Shown here: piece by piece, positions 20,685 through 30,846 of the stretch
Layout: every line of letters starts with the position of its first letter
Position numbering within the stretch: the stretch's first letter is position 1
From: Hymenopellis radicata
Lineage: Eukaryota > Basidiomycota > Agaricomycetes > Agaricales > Physalacriaceae
Length of the DNA: 64,000 bases
Reading direction: 5' to 3'
NCBI GenBank assembly: GCA_015501595.1
Contig: JADNRX010000234.1
Location: 1 to 64,000, forward strand
Position numbers and translations under genes: made by a program
The notes under the pieces: generated by a model
The model's input: the letters and a program-made list of their open reading frames with translations, nothing else
Databases searched by the model: none
What the model was told of the DNA's origin: nothing

Positions 20685-22015
20685 CGTTAACAGCTTCGCA
20701 CGAGACCTATTTCAGGCTGACAGACGGTTTGCAGATAGCTGTGCCAGTCGAATAGAATGCTGTAACCGAGTAAGACCCAGCAAAAACAATTATAACGTAC
20801 ATACAGAGAGGGACAGCAGGACGAATGGAAACAGGGAACAGCTTCCTTGGGGATGCTTCGATGGAAAGTCCGTCTTTGTATCTGACTATGATGACAACTA
20901 TACAGCTTTGATGGGTCGAATGAAGAGACCGGGCACCATGACCTGAGTGAATGGTTACTTTCTGAACGTTTGATCAAAAGAAAACGAAGCTTACTATCAT
21001 CGCGAGAACAATGTTGCATGATCGTGGCCGCGTCAAGAGAGGACGAGTTACATGACCAGAACATGGAAGTCTACATTCGACGGAGACTGCGATAACCGTG
21101 AGGTAAGGACGATTAAGGAATTGAACAGCACATACAATGTAGAAAAGTCACACTTGGCACGCCTCGACAATATTCGTTCTAAGCTCCTCGATGCCAAAGG
21201 GCGGGACCATCTTTGCACTCGTCACGATCGGTGGGAGACACAACGGCGCTGCCTCCCAAATCTGCTTCCTCAACGACTCCACCATGCTCTGAGCGCCCTT
21301 CAATTTCGTGAGCTCGTCGGCTTTGGTAATAACAGCCTGCATCGTATACCGCTGCTGGCCTTCAGAAGAGATAATGTTTTCCGAAAGATGCTGAGAAGCT
21401 GGGAGTCATACTGGTTAAGATCATGCTTGCCATTAAAGGTGATGTAGATGCGGCGGAGCTGTGGCCGCGTCAGGATGTATTCCTCGAAAAGGTCTCCCCA
21501 TTCGGCGCGTCCTCGTCGTCCGTATCCCGGAGCGTCCACTAAGATAAGTTTGCCGCCTTTTGGACCAACGCGGAAGAAGTTTAGCTGACGCGTTCGTCCC
21601 TACCCAAAAGTGAATTTTTAGAAAGATGGAATGAAAGAGGAAAACGGACGGGTTTGGAACTGGTATGTAGCAGATCGGTCCTTCCTAATACAGCATTGAA
21701 GAGTGACGACTTTCCCGAGTTCGCGCGCCCTTTTGGTTTTTAGAGACCGTCAGTTCTTTTACGTGGCGTACTCACCTGTAACGATGACCTCTGGCAGATT
21801 GTTCAGCTGAGGCAACTTGCTTCCCTCTGCGTTGGAGGTGGCAGCCGCAAACTCGGCTGTACGTGCATCCGCGAAAATGGATTCGGCCTTGTATCCTTTC
21901 CGGGCAGGCGCGTACAGGTGGCGACGCGTTTGGTGCACGACGGATCGAGGCAGTTGTGGTCGCATACCAAAAAGGAGCGTGGGAGCATCGCGCATTTGGG
22001 GTGTTCCGTCGGCCG
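20685..22015. repeat. EngB duplication, copy A
   Basis: Matches 26855-28193 in the same orientation with high identity, including introns and downstream sequence. A third, inverted and degraded copy lies at 37262-39860. Copies A and B differ mainly by single-base gains and losses. Confidence 0.85.
21148..21995 (-). CDS. EngB/YihA-type GTP-binding protein, copy A
   Basis: A TRAFAC GTPase of the EngB family; fungal members act in mitochondrial ribosome or translation control. An Arg-rich N-terminus (start 21995) could be a mitochondrial targeting sequence. Introns near 21730-21775 and 21592-21640 (shared with copy B) splice together GRANSGKSSLFNAV (P-loop), GRTRQLNFF (G2) and DAPGYG (G3). ITKADEL (G4) and TSA (G5) follow, and the stop is at 21148. 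One base is missing near 21390 relative to copy B, which breaks the frame between G3 and G4. Either this copy is non-functional or the base is an assembly error. Confidence 0.75.
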
Positions 22016-22137
22016 CGCGGCTTGGATGTGTGGCAAGATATGATACTATAAATCTATATCAAGGTCGAACTTGATGACATTCAGTAGCATAAAAGCAGAG
22101 GGCAATATGCCTTGCAGGACCGGAAGATGCCGAGATC

Positions 22138-22177
22138 ACTTATTTAGCATCACGGTGATGGTGGTTGCTAAATAAGT
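22138..22177. repeat. perfect 12-bp inverted repeat between divergent genes
   Basis: ACTTATTTAGCA (22138-22149) and TGCTAAATAAGT (22166-22177) flank a 16-base spacer, directly before the F-box-like start codon at 22181. The inverted copy near 37140 keeps only one arm. Confidence 0.6.
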
Positions 22178-22180
22178 CCG

Positions 22181-23395
22181 ATGATTTACCTTCGACTTTC
22201 ACCGCTTCCGGATATGCCCATTGACATTGCGCGTTTAATTTTCGAAACAGCTGCTTGGGAGAATGGTGCAACTGCGTATCGTCTCGTTCTTGTCTCCAAA
22301 GTCGTCCGAGAATGGTGAGTGTTCGAATGACCTTCTTCCTTATATTCCTAACGTGTGTTGTAGGATTGAGCCCATCTTATATAACTCCGTCGTTATTTGC
22401 ACGGGCTCGAAGCTTGCAGCATTCCATGACTCAATAATTTCCCGCAACGACAATGCGTTCTTCTCGCGCGCCGTCAAGGTTCTCTGCCTTGGGGATCGTA
22501 GCACCGGCATGCTTAAATGTCCACACCATTCGATCGCTGCCATTTGGCCGTGGGCGAGAGCTATCTTGGAAGTGTGTACTGGTGTGCAGCGTCTGGCGGT
22601 GTGGCTCATTGACCATGACTTGGAGTTGCATCGGTTTACTCGCAATAGTGGCCGCCTACGTCCGACTCATATGTCCCTCGATATAACCGATCACAGCTGG
22701 GACTCTGCTAGACTGGACTGGGTCAAGATCCTCCCGGAATCTCTAACGCACCTGAATTTGGACTGCGGAAGCTACCAGGACATAACAGATATTCTGTGGC
22801 TGGAAATCTTTGCGTGGTGTCCCAATCTTGCGCATGTGAGCCTTTCTGGTTATGCGGCGCGCGTGCGCTTCATCGACGGCGAGCTTTTCTCTCTGATCGT
22901 GTCACCCCTCATGTCGCAATTGCCAGCCACTGTCGCGACGTTCGCTGTGGTCATGCCAGAGACTTGGCACCCCTATTCCCGGGACAAAGACCGTGAGCTT
23001 GAGAATCAATTAGACGCCATTTCCGAGGCTTCGGATCGATTCGTGGTGGTCTCTCATGACTTTTGTCCGCGCCGCCAGATTCGTGGCCTACAGGCCTTTG
23101 AGGAGCCGCATGCCTTCGATTCTGAATGGGGGAGGTGGAGGGGCGAGGATACTTGGGATCTTGCACAGAAGTGCGTCGCAAACCGGCTTAAAAAATATGG
23201 TGAGCGCAATACAGGTCTGCGTTTCTCTTCATCTCAATGTGTTGACTTACGCACTTTATATAGGAACTAGCTAAACTGTTCTTTGAACATGCGCGCAGCG
23301 GCCTCTGGGCTGATTTCGAGTCGATATGCGAGTATTTCTGCCGCCCCTCAGATTTGCTTGCTAGGAGGCTTCTGTCTCGTGTTGAAAAGTCGTAG
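22181..23395 (+). CDS. F-box-like protein, copy A
   Basis: Exon 1 (22181 to about 22315) reads LPDMPIDIARLIFETA and LVLVSKVVREW, an F-box-like start. After a short intron ending GTTGTAG, a long exon of Leu-rich sequence (WVKILPESLTHLNLDC, WCPNLAHVSLSGYA) runs past 23190. A conserved downstream stretch (KLFFEHARSGLWADFE, to the TAG at 23393) looks like a last exon. The GTGAGC...TATAG intron that would join it leaves the frame one base off. Unspliced, the frame ends at 23270. The family is common in Agaricomycetes; substrate unknown. A broken copy lies at 36042-37123. Confidence 0.65.
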
Positions 23396-23639
23396 AGGCT
23401 GGAATGGGCAAATTGCTTCTCAATTTTGAACCACATCATGTACACCATCAACGTCGCCTCAGAATTTTCAGACTCTCGCTTCTTCCTCATCTTCAGTACA
23501 TTCGTACACGGCCGCGTCTGAAATTGCCAGCTTCTCATCCTCGTTCACCTCGAAGATTGTTTCGTCACTTCGGCGAACGTTCAAGAAGAGAAAATCTACG
23601 CGGTATCTGATCTAGAGCTGACAACGACGTCTTTCATCA

Positions 23640-24458
23640 GTCCTACGCTTCCTTCCGTCGTTGTCAATATCATTCCGACGATGTCGCTCTGAAATGGGAT
23701 GTGAATCTTGTCGACTGGTTGACTGCCCACTTTCGGCTAACCCAGTTTCGTCTGGGAGGTGAAAGTCCATGCAACTTGGTGTTTCCGCAGAAACTCACCG
23801 ATGCCAATACGGAGACTCTCGTAGATTTGGGATTAGCATTGGGGTAAGTCGGGTGTATCCTCTATACCCCGGTTTTACTGCTAAAGCACCGCTAGATTTC
23901 TTTAACCTGTCCTACTGGAGCACTTCCAAGCGCGAGTCCTCGATCCGGATGCATTCGGTGCACAAGATACTACTGTACAGATTCGTTCAATTCGTCACCC
24001 CGGGTGACCTGTGACCGGGGTGACGAAATTTTGAATTCGTCGCGGCACCGAAGGTGCCGTGACCGGGAAAATTTTTCATCAATTTCATCGATTTTCGGAG
24101 CAATTTGGCTGATTTTTTGGTCATTTTCGCTTCCCGAATTCGTCAGATCGCGCTGGGACCTGTGACCAGTGTGACAATTCGTCAATTTCGGGTCACCTGT
24201 GACCCGTGACTGACGAATTGAACGAATCTCTACAGTATCAGAACTGTTAGCAAAGTACTCCGCTTGAACACGCTCAAGGCTGTGGGCATTATTCTGGATG
24301 AGTCGGAGGACCATCACATGCCTTCGGAAATCCTTGAGGAGTACACTGGTCCTGACACTACGGGTTGGACAGAACAGGGTTTGCGAACACTTTTATTTGA
24401 CTTCGGCGGTAAATATCTTGTCGCTACAGACGGGACTGATATGCTGCTGAACGTTTAG
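23640..24458 (+). pseudogene. hypothetical gene interrupted by a MITE
   Basis: An exon reading KWDVNLVDWLTAHFRLTQF and LTDANTETLVDLGLAL ends at a GTAAGT donor near 23845. It resumes after an acceptor near 23895 with DFFNLSYWSTSKRESS. The 263-bp MITE at 23973 cuts it there. After the MITE the coding sequence continues in another frame (LNTLKAVGIILDESED, LRTLLFDFGGKYLVAT) to a TAG at 24456. Deleting the MITE and one TA copy does not restore the frame, so there is at least one more indel. I do not recognise the family. Confidence 0.5.
23973..24235. mobile_element. 263-bp MITE, mariner-like (TA target site)
   Basis: Terminal inverted repeats of 25 bp start CTGTACAGATTCG on the left and CTGTAGAGATTCG (reverse complement) on the right, with one mismatch. 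TA dinucleotides flank both ends (23971-23972, 24236-24237), the Tc1/mariner signature. The interior is highly palindromic around repeated GTGACCTGTGACC and has no coding frame. Non-autonomous. Confidence 0.9.
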
Positions 24459-24864
24459 TTTCCTTGATAAACAAACATAATGTTTCTTTCTGAATAACAT
24501 TCATTTTCGAGGACATACAGTGCAACTGCAAGCGAATGATTGAGAATAGCGAATTAAAAATAGAGATAGCGTAACGAGTTAAGGCTACAGTTTGGTTTGG
24601 AATACAATGGCGACAACAAAAACGAACAGTGTGCTTGGCTTGGGCATAATAAAGAGTGGCGATATGCGAGGACCGGGGGTGTGGTTGGTGAGGAATCAAA
24701 GGAAGCTACGTAGGGCAGCCCTGTTGAGAAATCAGCGGCAAGGCTGAGAGTAAAGGCGACGAATGCGACAAGGCATCGTCTCCCCCACTTCAGCTCGGCA
24801 CGCCTAATCCTGTCGAGAACAATCTGCTTCTCAGCATCGGTTTTGTCTGATAGCTATTCCTCTC

Positions 24865-25783
24865 CTACTCCGAAGGAGGCAAGGCCTCGTAGTCCGCGTA
24901 TGGAGGTAAGTCTGCTGAGATGCGGCGGTCGTGGCGGCTTTCGCGCGTCTCTGCCGAGAACGAGTAGCCGCCAGAGGTAAACACGTCCTCAATCAAGCTG
25001 CGCGAGGCATGCTCAAGCGACAGGTTGGAGGATGAGGGAGACGTTATAAGTGTATACTTATTTTTGCCACAATTACAATAAGTGTGTATAACTACAACTG
25101 CATAACACTGATGAATTCTAATTTCACTATAACCTAACCCCAATGAAATGAGCAAACAGCATACGCCTTTGAGAAACTGTTAAGTTTGGCATGAAACTGG
25201 AACATTATATGCGATCAGCAAAGCATCGAGCTGAGGAACGGAGAGGGTGTCCAGCAGAGCTCTTGTTGCTGGGAAAGCGGCGTGAGGAGCTGGCACAGGA
25301 GGTGCAGCTGGCAGCACAACAGGTGGGTGATTGAGAAGGGCTCCTGGCACAGGAGGGGGCGGTATGGCTGGGAGAGGGATAAGGGCGCGGGGAAGTGGGA
25401 GCGCGAAAAGGGTAATTTCGCCCATGATGGCCTGCGAGTTCAGAACCCGCAAGGCGTCCCATGCTGCGCTTTGGTGCTGTATCAGCAACGAGCAGTGATC
25501 GAAAAGAAAATAGAAGACATACTTCTGCTCTGCCGTAAGGGAGTAATTCAGCGTCTGAACCTCGTGGCTATGAAGCCTCCACTGCGACCGGTGTTCAAAA
25601 TCCAGGGCCCACTGCGGCGCACCGCCGAGGGCTGGGGGGCGGTGGCGGCAGCAATGGCCGTGGCGTTGGGGGCAGCAGCGGTAAGACCGACTGCGGCGCT
25701 GTCAGATTGGCGGTAAGAAACCAAAGGTGTTCATCACGTGGTCCCGATTTCCGTTCGCAAACGACCAGACACCTTGCTACCAA
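24865..25783 (-). CDS. proline/alanine-rich hypothetical protein, tandem copy 1
   Basis: Exons on the minus strand read TLNYSLTAEQKYVFYFLF, a Pro/Ala-rich stretch around LPAIPPPPVPGALLNHPP, and TRALLDTLSVPQLDALL. After an intron near 25030-25180, a Ser/Glu-rich C-terminus ends LPPYADYEALPPSE at 24865. The first exons (above 25600) are frame-shifted relative to copy 2. No domain recognised. Its neighbour at 25856-26672 is a tandem duplicate that lacks this C-terminal exon. Confidence 0.45.
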
Positions 25784-26879
25784 ACAACGCGTCGGGAAAC
25801 AGCTTCCGGAGTACCTTTTGAGTCAACATTAACAGCTTCGCACAATACCTATTTCAGTGTCTATGCCGAGAATGAGTAAGTATCCGGCAGAGGTAAACAG
25901 GTCCTCAATCGAGCTGCATGAAGTGACAGGTTGGAGGATGAGGAAGACATTACAAGTGTCATATACTTGTTTTTACAATTACAACAATTACAATCTGATG
26001 AATCTCTACAACCGAACCCCAATAAAGTTTGCAAAAAGGACACGTCTTTGGGCGATGGATAAGCCCGGTACAAAGCCGGGAATGTTATAGGCAGTTAGCA
26101 AGCCATTGAGCTGGGCACCAGAAAGTGTGTCCAGGTTGGCTCGGGTCGCAGGAAATTTGTGTGTGCACCTAGCACTGGTGCTGGTGCTGGCAGCCCAGCA
26201 GGTGGGTGATTGAGAGGGGCTCCTGGCGCAGGAGTGGGCGGTATGACTGGGAGGGGGATCAGGGGGCGGGGAAGTGACAGTGGGAAGAGGCTGATTTGGC
26301 CGATAGTGGCCGTGGCGTTGAGTGACCGTGCGGAGAGCCAGCCGGCACTTTGATGCTGTATCAGCAACGAGCAGGGTCAAAAACAAAAGAGAAGACGTAC
26401 TTCTGCTCCGCCGTGAGGGAGTAGTTTAGTGTCGAAATTGCGTGTCTGTACTGTCTCCACCTCGAGTCATGATCAGAATCCAGGGCCCACTGCGGCGGAC
26501 CGCCGAGGGCTGCGGGGGCGGGGGCGGCAGCGAGAACTGTGGCATCGGCAGCCGCTGCGGTAAGACTGGCTGCCGCCGCCGTCAAGTTGGCAGCAAAGGC
26601 GGGAAGGGAGGGGCCATTGAGAGATTGAACGAGAGATGAGAATGAACGCGAGAGATAAGGCACAGATTCCAAGAACGCACTCCAACGGCGAGGCGAAGGA
26701 CAAGGACGTGGTAAGAAGGTAAGAAGTTCAAATTAAAGATTCAGAAGCGAAACCGGTGTTCATCACGTGGTCCCGACGGCAAACGACCAAACACCTTGCT
26801 GCCAAACAACGCGTCGTCGGGAAACAGCTTCTAGGTACCTTTTCAGTCAACGTCAACAGCTTCGCACAAGACCTATTTC
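24948..26879. repeat. tandem duplication of about 0.9-1.0 kb
   Basis: Unit 1 (about 24948-25855) and unit 2 (about 25856-26879) align from GTCTCTGCCGAGAACGAG / GTCTATGCCGAGAATGAG to the shared motif CAACAGCTTCGCACAA-ACCTATTTCAG. The same end motif also starts the EngB duplications at about 20690 and 26850, so it marks a recurrent breakpoint. Confidence 0.7.
25856..26672 (-). pseudogene. proline/alanine-rich protein, truncated tandem copy 2
   Basis: The first exon is intact here: an Ala-rich segment (NLTAAAASLTAAAADATV) leads to STLNYSLTAEQKYVFSF. The Pro-rich exon (LPVIPPTPAPGAPLNHPP) follows. The C-terminal exon is cut by the tandem junction at about 25856 just after TYSFSA, so the Ser/Glu-rich tail of copy 1 is missing. 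Confidence 0.45.
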
Positions 26880-28193
26880 AGTCTGACAGACGGTTTGCAG
26901 GTAGCTGTGCCAGTCAATACAGAGTACTGTAACCGAGTAAGATCCAGTAAAGACAGTTATAACGTTCTTACATAGAGGGATGAACGGTAATGAACAACGG
27001 CCCTTGGGGACGCTTTCGTTAGAAAGTCCGTCTTTGTATCTGACTGTGATAACAACTATACAGCTTTGATGGTTCCAGGATGGGTCGTTCATTCAACCGA
27101 AGAGACCGGGGCACCATGACCTGGTCAATGATTACTGTCTAAACGTTTGACCAGAACTTTCAAGCTTACTATCATCGCGAGAACAACGTTGCATGATGTC
27201 GCTAAGGAGGTCGAGTTACAAGACCAGAACATGGAAGTCTCCATTCGACAGAGACTGCGTCACTGCGATAACCATGAGGTAAGGACCATTAAGGAATTGA
27301 ACAGCACATACAATGTAGAAAAATTACACTTGGCACGCCTCGACAATATTCGTCCTAAGCTCCTCGATGCCAAAGGGCGGGACCATCTTTGCACTCGTCA
27401 CGATCGGTGGGAGACACAACGGCGCTGCCTCCCAAATCTGCTTCCTCAACGACTCCACCATGCTCTGAGCGCCCTTCAATTTCGTGAGCTCGTCGGCTTT
27501 GGTAATAACAGCCTGCATCGTATACCGCTGCTGGCCTTCAGAAGAGATAATGTTTTCGGAAAGATGCTGGAGCAGCTGGGAGTCATACTGATTAAGATCG
27601 TGCTTGCCATTAAAGGTGATGTAGATGCGGCGGAGCTGTGGCCGCGTCAGGATGTATTCCTCGAAAAGGTCTCCCCATTCGGCGCGTCCTCGTCGTCCGT
27701 AACCCGGAGCGTCCACCAAGATAAGTTTGCCGCCTTTTGGGCCAACGCGGAAGAAGTTTAGCTGACGCGTTCGTCCCTATCCAAAAGGTTAATTTCTAAA
27801 AATGGTGGGATAAGAGGAAAACGGACGGGTTTGGAACTGGTATGTAACAAATCGGTCCTTCCTAATACAGCATTGAAAAGAGATGACTTTCCCGAGTTCG
27901 CGCGCCCTTTTGGCTTTTAGAGACCGTCAGTTCTTTTACGTGGCGTACTCACCTGTAACGATGACCTCTGGCAGATTGTTCAGCTGAGGCAACTTGCTTC
28001 CCTCTGCGTTGGAGGTGGCAGCTGCAAACTCGGCTGTGCGTGCATCCGCGAAAATAGATTCGGCCTTGTATCCTTTCGGGCAGGCGCGTACAGGTGGCGA
28101 CGCGTTTGGTGCAAGACGGATCGAGCAGTTGTGGTCGCATACCAAAAAAGGAGCGTGGGAGCATCGCTACTTTTGGAGTGTTCCGTCGGCGCG
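26855..28193. repeat. EngB duplication, copy B
   Basis: Direct-orientation duplicate of 20685-22015. Identity is visible along the whole length; the right end is in the GTGTTCCGTCGGC motif. Confidence 0.85.
27324..28145 (-). CDS. EngB/YihA-type GTP-binding protein, copy B
   Basis: Same architecture as copy A. Here the exon from G3 to the stop is continuous: DAPGYGRRGRAEWGDLFEEY, then AVITKADELTKLKGAQ (G4) and PIVTSAKM (G5), ending at 27324. The N-terminal exon has lost single bases near 28077 and 28128 relative to copy A, which disturbs the Arg-rich presequence. So copy A has the better 5' exon and copy B the better 3' exon. If the indels are assembly errors, both genes could be intact. Confidence 0.75.
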
Positions 28194-28239
28194 CCTCTCG
28201 CTCAATGCCTAAAAAGGATCGCTGATGTTTCAATTTGCA

Positions 28240-29058
28240 GCGCTAGAATTCAATCAGACCTGCTATGCCCATACTTGGAAATGGAAAGTTCGAATACTAC
28301 ATACTACTCGTTGAACCTGCTGCTGGCCTTTTTTTTCACCAGATCACTGCTCCTTTCTTGTGAGGAGAGGCCGGCTTAAAGCCCTTAGACTGACAAGCGC
28401 CCCTGACGGTCTTCTTTGCTTTCATACCAGCATCCGCAAACCAAGACCGCAGCTTCGATATTCTCCAAGTCGACTGGGCTCTCACTACAAGTTCTTCTGG
28501 GCGACGTCTTGTATGAGCGATTGATCGCAGCGTCTATTTTAAGTCTGGGCCGATCGCTTCAGCTAAGGAAGGTGGTCAACGTAATTCAACGCTTTCACAG
28601 CTTGCTTGGAGCCTTCAAGACGGTGAAGTCTATCTTGGCTCAATTTTTTCTCGCAGTCCTCAGTCCTCTCGAGGGGCCAGACAATTCTAGGACCATGTGG
28701 AAACGCGGACTGAACGCGGATCTCCAACACGCCTGGTCATTATGATTCCGCAGGCTAAATCGCGCGAGTACACGCACGAGCATCGAAAGGCCGCACTACG
28801 GCGACCGACTTGGACAACTGGCACGCTACGATTCTACTGCTGCTGGCAGTACTAACGCACCCGTTGCGTAGTCCTCCACTCCCCTAAAATGGTAGGTCGG
28901 CTTTCTTGCCCCAATTCCGACCGGCTCTGCTTCCGTCCTAGGCACACCATCATACCATGGATCATGGCGACAAAATCCGTGCCGGGTTTTCCACAGTCCT
29001 CTTGTCATCCATCTTTCCACTTAAACACGACGAGGAGACGCGTAGTCTGCTGCAGAGG
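28240..29058. other. interval without a recognised gene
   Basis: A plus-strand frame at 28416-28745 (109 codons) is Leu/Val-rich but matches nothing I know and starts without ATG context. The rest is upstream region of the glycosidase gene. Confidence 0.4.
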
Positions 29059-30605
29059 ATGTACAGCGCGCGCTTTCTTCGCCCGTCTTGCTGGGCATGG
29101 CTGGTTATCATGCTCTCGACGGCTCGGGTATCCTCCGAGAGCCTCACGGGCGACCAGTTGAACGCTGTGAAAGACCGGTTGGCAGAAGCCGCCCAACAAA
29201 GGTGCGGGGGTCTACGCCTCAGCTCTATTCTTAACTGATCCAGTTATTATTTCCTAGCTGGGAGTTCGGCACGCGTGCACAGGCGCTGCTAGAATATGAC
29301 GCGCGAACATATTCTGTGTTCTCGGGCACATCCCTACCGCCGCCCTCTACCGTTACCGACACGACCGATGGTTTGACCGCCGTCTTTGACATGGCCGAGG
29401 CCATTGTATCGGACAGAGCGTCGTCAAACGGTAATATAAATGGCTCGCAGCCTTTAATGAACGACGGCAGCGCTGCCGATCCGGCGTCTAACGGTGTGTC
29501 GGTCCTCCTGGCCAATTGGACTGGACAAGGAAATTTGGACTATGCTGGAGCAGCCCAAGACCAGTTGGACTACCTGCTCAACAATGTGTCGCGCTCCAGT
29601 GATGGCGCCATTTCGCATAGGGTGTCACAAGTGCAACTTTGGTACGTCGTGAGAGTGTGTGCAAATGCCGTTACTGACAGTGATCTTTCGTGTGCGTAGG
29701 AGTGACTTTGTGTACATGGTTCCCCCATTTCTCGCGTACTATGGGGTCCTCACATCCAACGAGAGCCTTGTTTCAGAGGCTTACAACCAAATCAAGTTGT
29801 ATAGAGACCATCTCAGGGACACTGATGCAAATAATCTTTGGAAACATGTCATGTTGGGACGAGGGGGCATCGACGAAGGACACTGGTCGACAGGTGTGTT
29901 TCCAACATGTTCGGTGTGCCATCACGCCCCATTGATGACGACCTGTTTGCAGGTAATGGCTGGGCGGCCGCTGGTATGCTGCGCGTCTTGGCGACGATCC
30001 AGAACTCGGAGTTTGACGGCTCGTTTTCTGACCAGAAAGACGATCTTGCCAGTTGGACGCTTGAAATTCATTCTGCCATGTACAATGTCATTGTACGTGC
30101 CTTCCATTCACGATAGACAGCGGCGTCCTAATTGCTTCTAGGATGATACCAGTATATTCCGAAACTACGCCGACAACGGGACCACCTTTTATGACAGTGC
30201 TTCGACGGCTCTCATGGCGGCCACGGTGTACAGGCTGTCCAGGTGTGGAACGATCATTCATACATACCCAATGCCGAGCGGAGTCGGAAGGCATTATACG
30301 CGTCGGGCACGACGTCCTCGTTTTCTCCAACTTCGACTACGTCTGGAGCATTTCCCTCATCAACGGTTCCTTCGGGTTTGCAGCACTTCACTGCTGATGG
30401 GTGGCTAACACCTGTCGTCAATCCGCATTCGTATGGAGTCGAAGGATCCGAGAGCGCTGAAGGTCAAGCCTTCGTCTTGATGATGCAAGCCGCTTATCAA
30501 GATTGGGTGGACGACGGATCCCCCGGAAACGATGGTTTACGCCTTCGCTCCTCCTCCTGGTGTACCGTCATCGCCCTTGGGCTAGTCATGGCAGCATTGC
30601 TCTGA
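29059..30605 (+). CDS. secreted six-hairpin glycosidase (GH105-like) with GPI-type tail
   Basis: The ATG at 29059 gives a signal peptide (hydrophobic WAWLVIMLSTARVSS). Introns at 29202-29257, 29642-29699, 29894-29952 and 30093-30141 splice in phase. The domain reads WEFGTRAQALLEYD, DFVYMVPPFLAYYGVLT, IKLYRDHLRDTD and GHWSTGNGWAAAGMLRVL, then FTADGWLTPVV and EGQAFVLMM. This pattern matches GH105/GH88-type unsaturated-glycuronyl hydrolases and related mushroom families; the substrate is unproven. The C-terminus (hydrophobic VIALGLVMAALL after a Gly/Asp/Ser spacer) looks like a GPI-anchor signal. A one-base loss near 30240 shifts the frame between YRLS and WNDHSYIPNAER. Confidence 0.75.
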
Positions 30606-30846
30606 CCAAAACGATGTGCCTCTAAATGGCTTCATTGCGACCTTCTGTGTATCATTATTGCTTCATTTCTCTGTGGATTTTGGACAAAACACTTTGATCA
30701 GTCGACGTCGTCAACAGAACGTTTTGCTAACTTTACATTCTTTACAGTATTTATCTCTCGGAACACTTTATACCCGTGTAGACTTTACTAAATTATGATT
30801 ATTTCGTACAACGAGGAAACGAAGTAGGCGATTATAGGCGATGAAG

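Larger units (their letters stand above)
19591..23515. repeat. block A of an inverted segmental duplication
   Basis: Gene order is DUF6699 (minus), EngB-like (minus), F-box-like (plus). The same three families occur in mirror order at 35797-41538. The nucleotide match is plain over the EngB and F-box parts (for example 22181-23515 against 37123-35797). The DUF6699 pair is similar at protein level. Confidence 0.75.

Noticed and set aside
23970..24240. CRISPR-like repetition of GTGACCTGTGACC
   Set aside because: The repeats are inverted and lie between terminal inverted repeats with TA duplications; it is a MITE, and CRISPR does not occur in such genomes.
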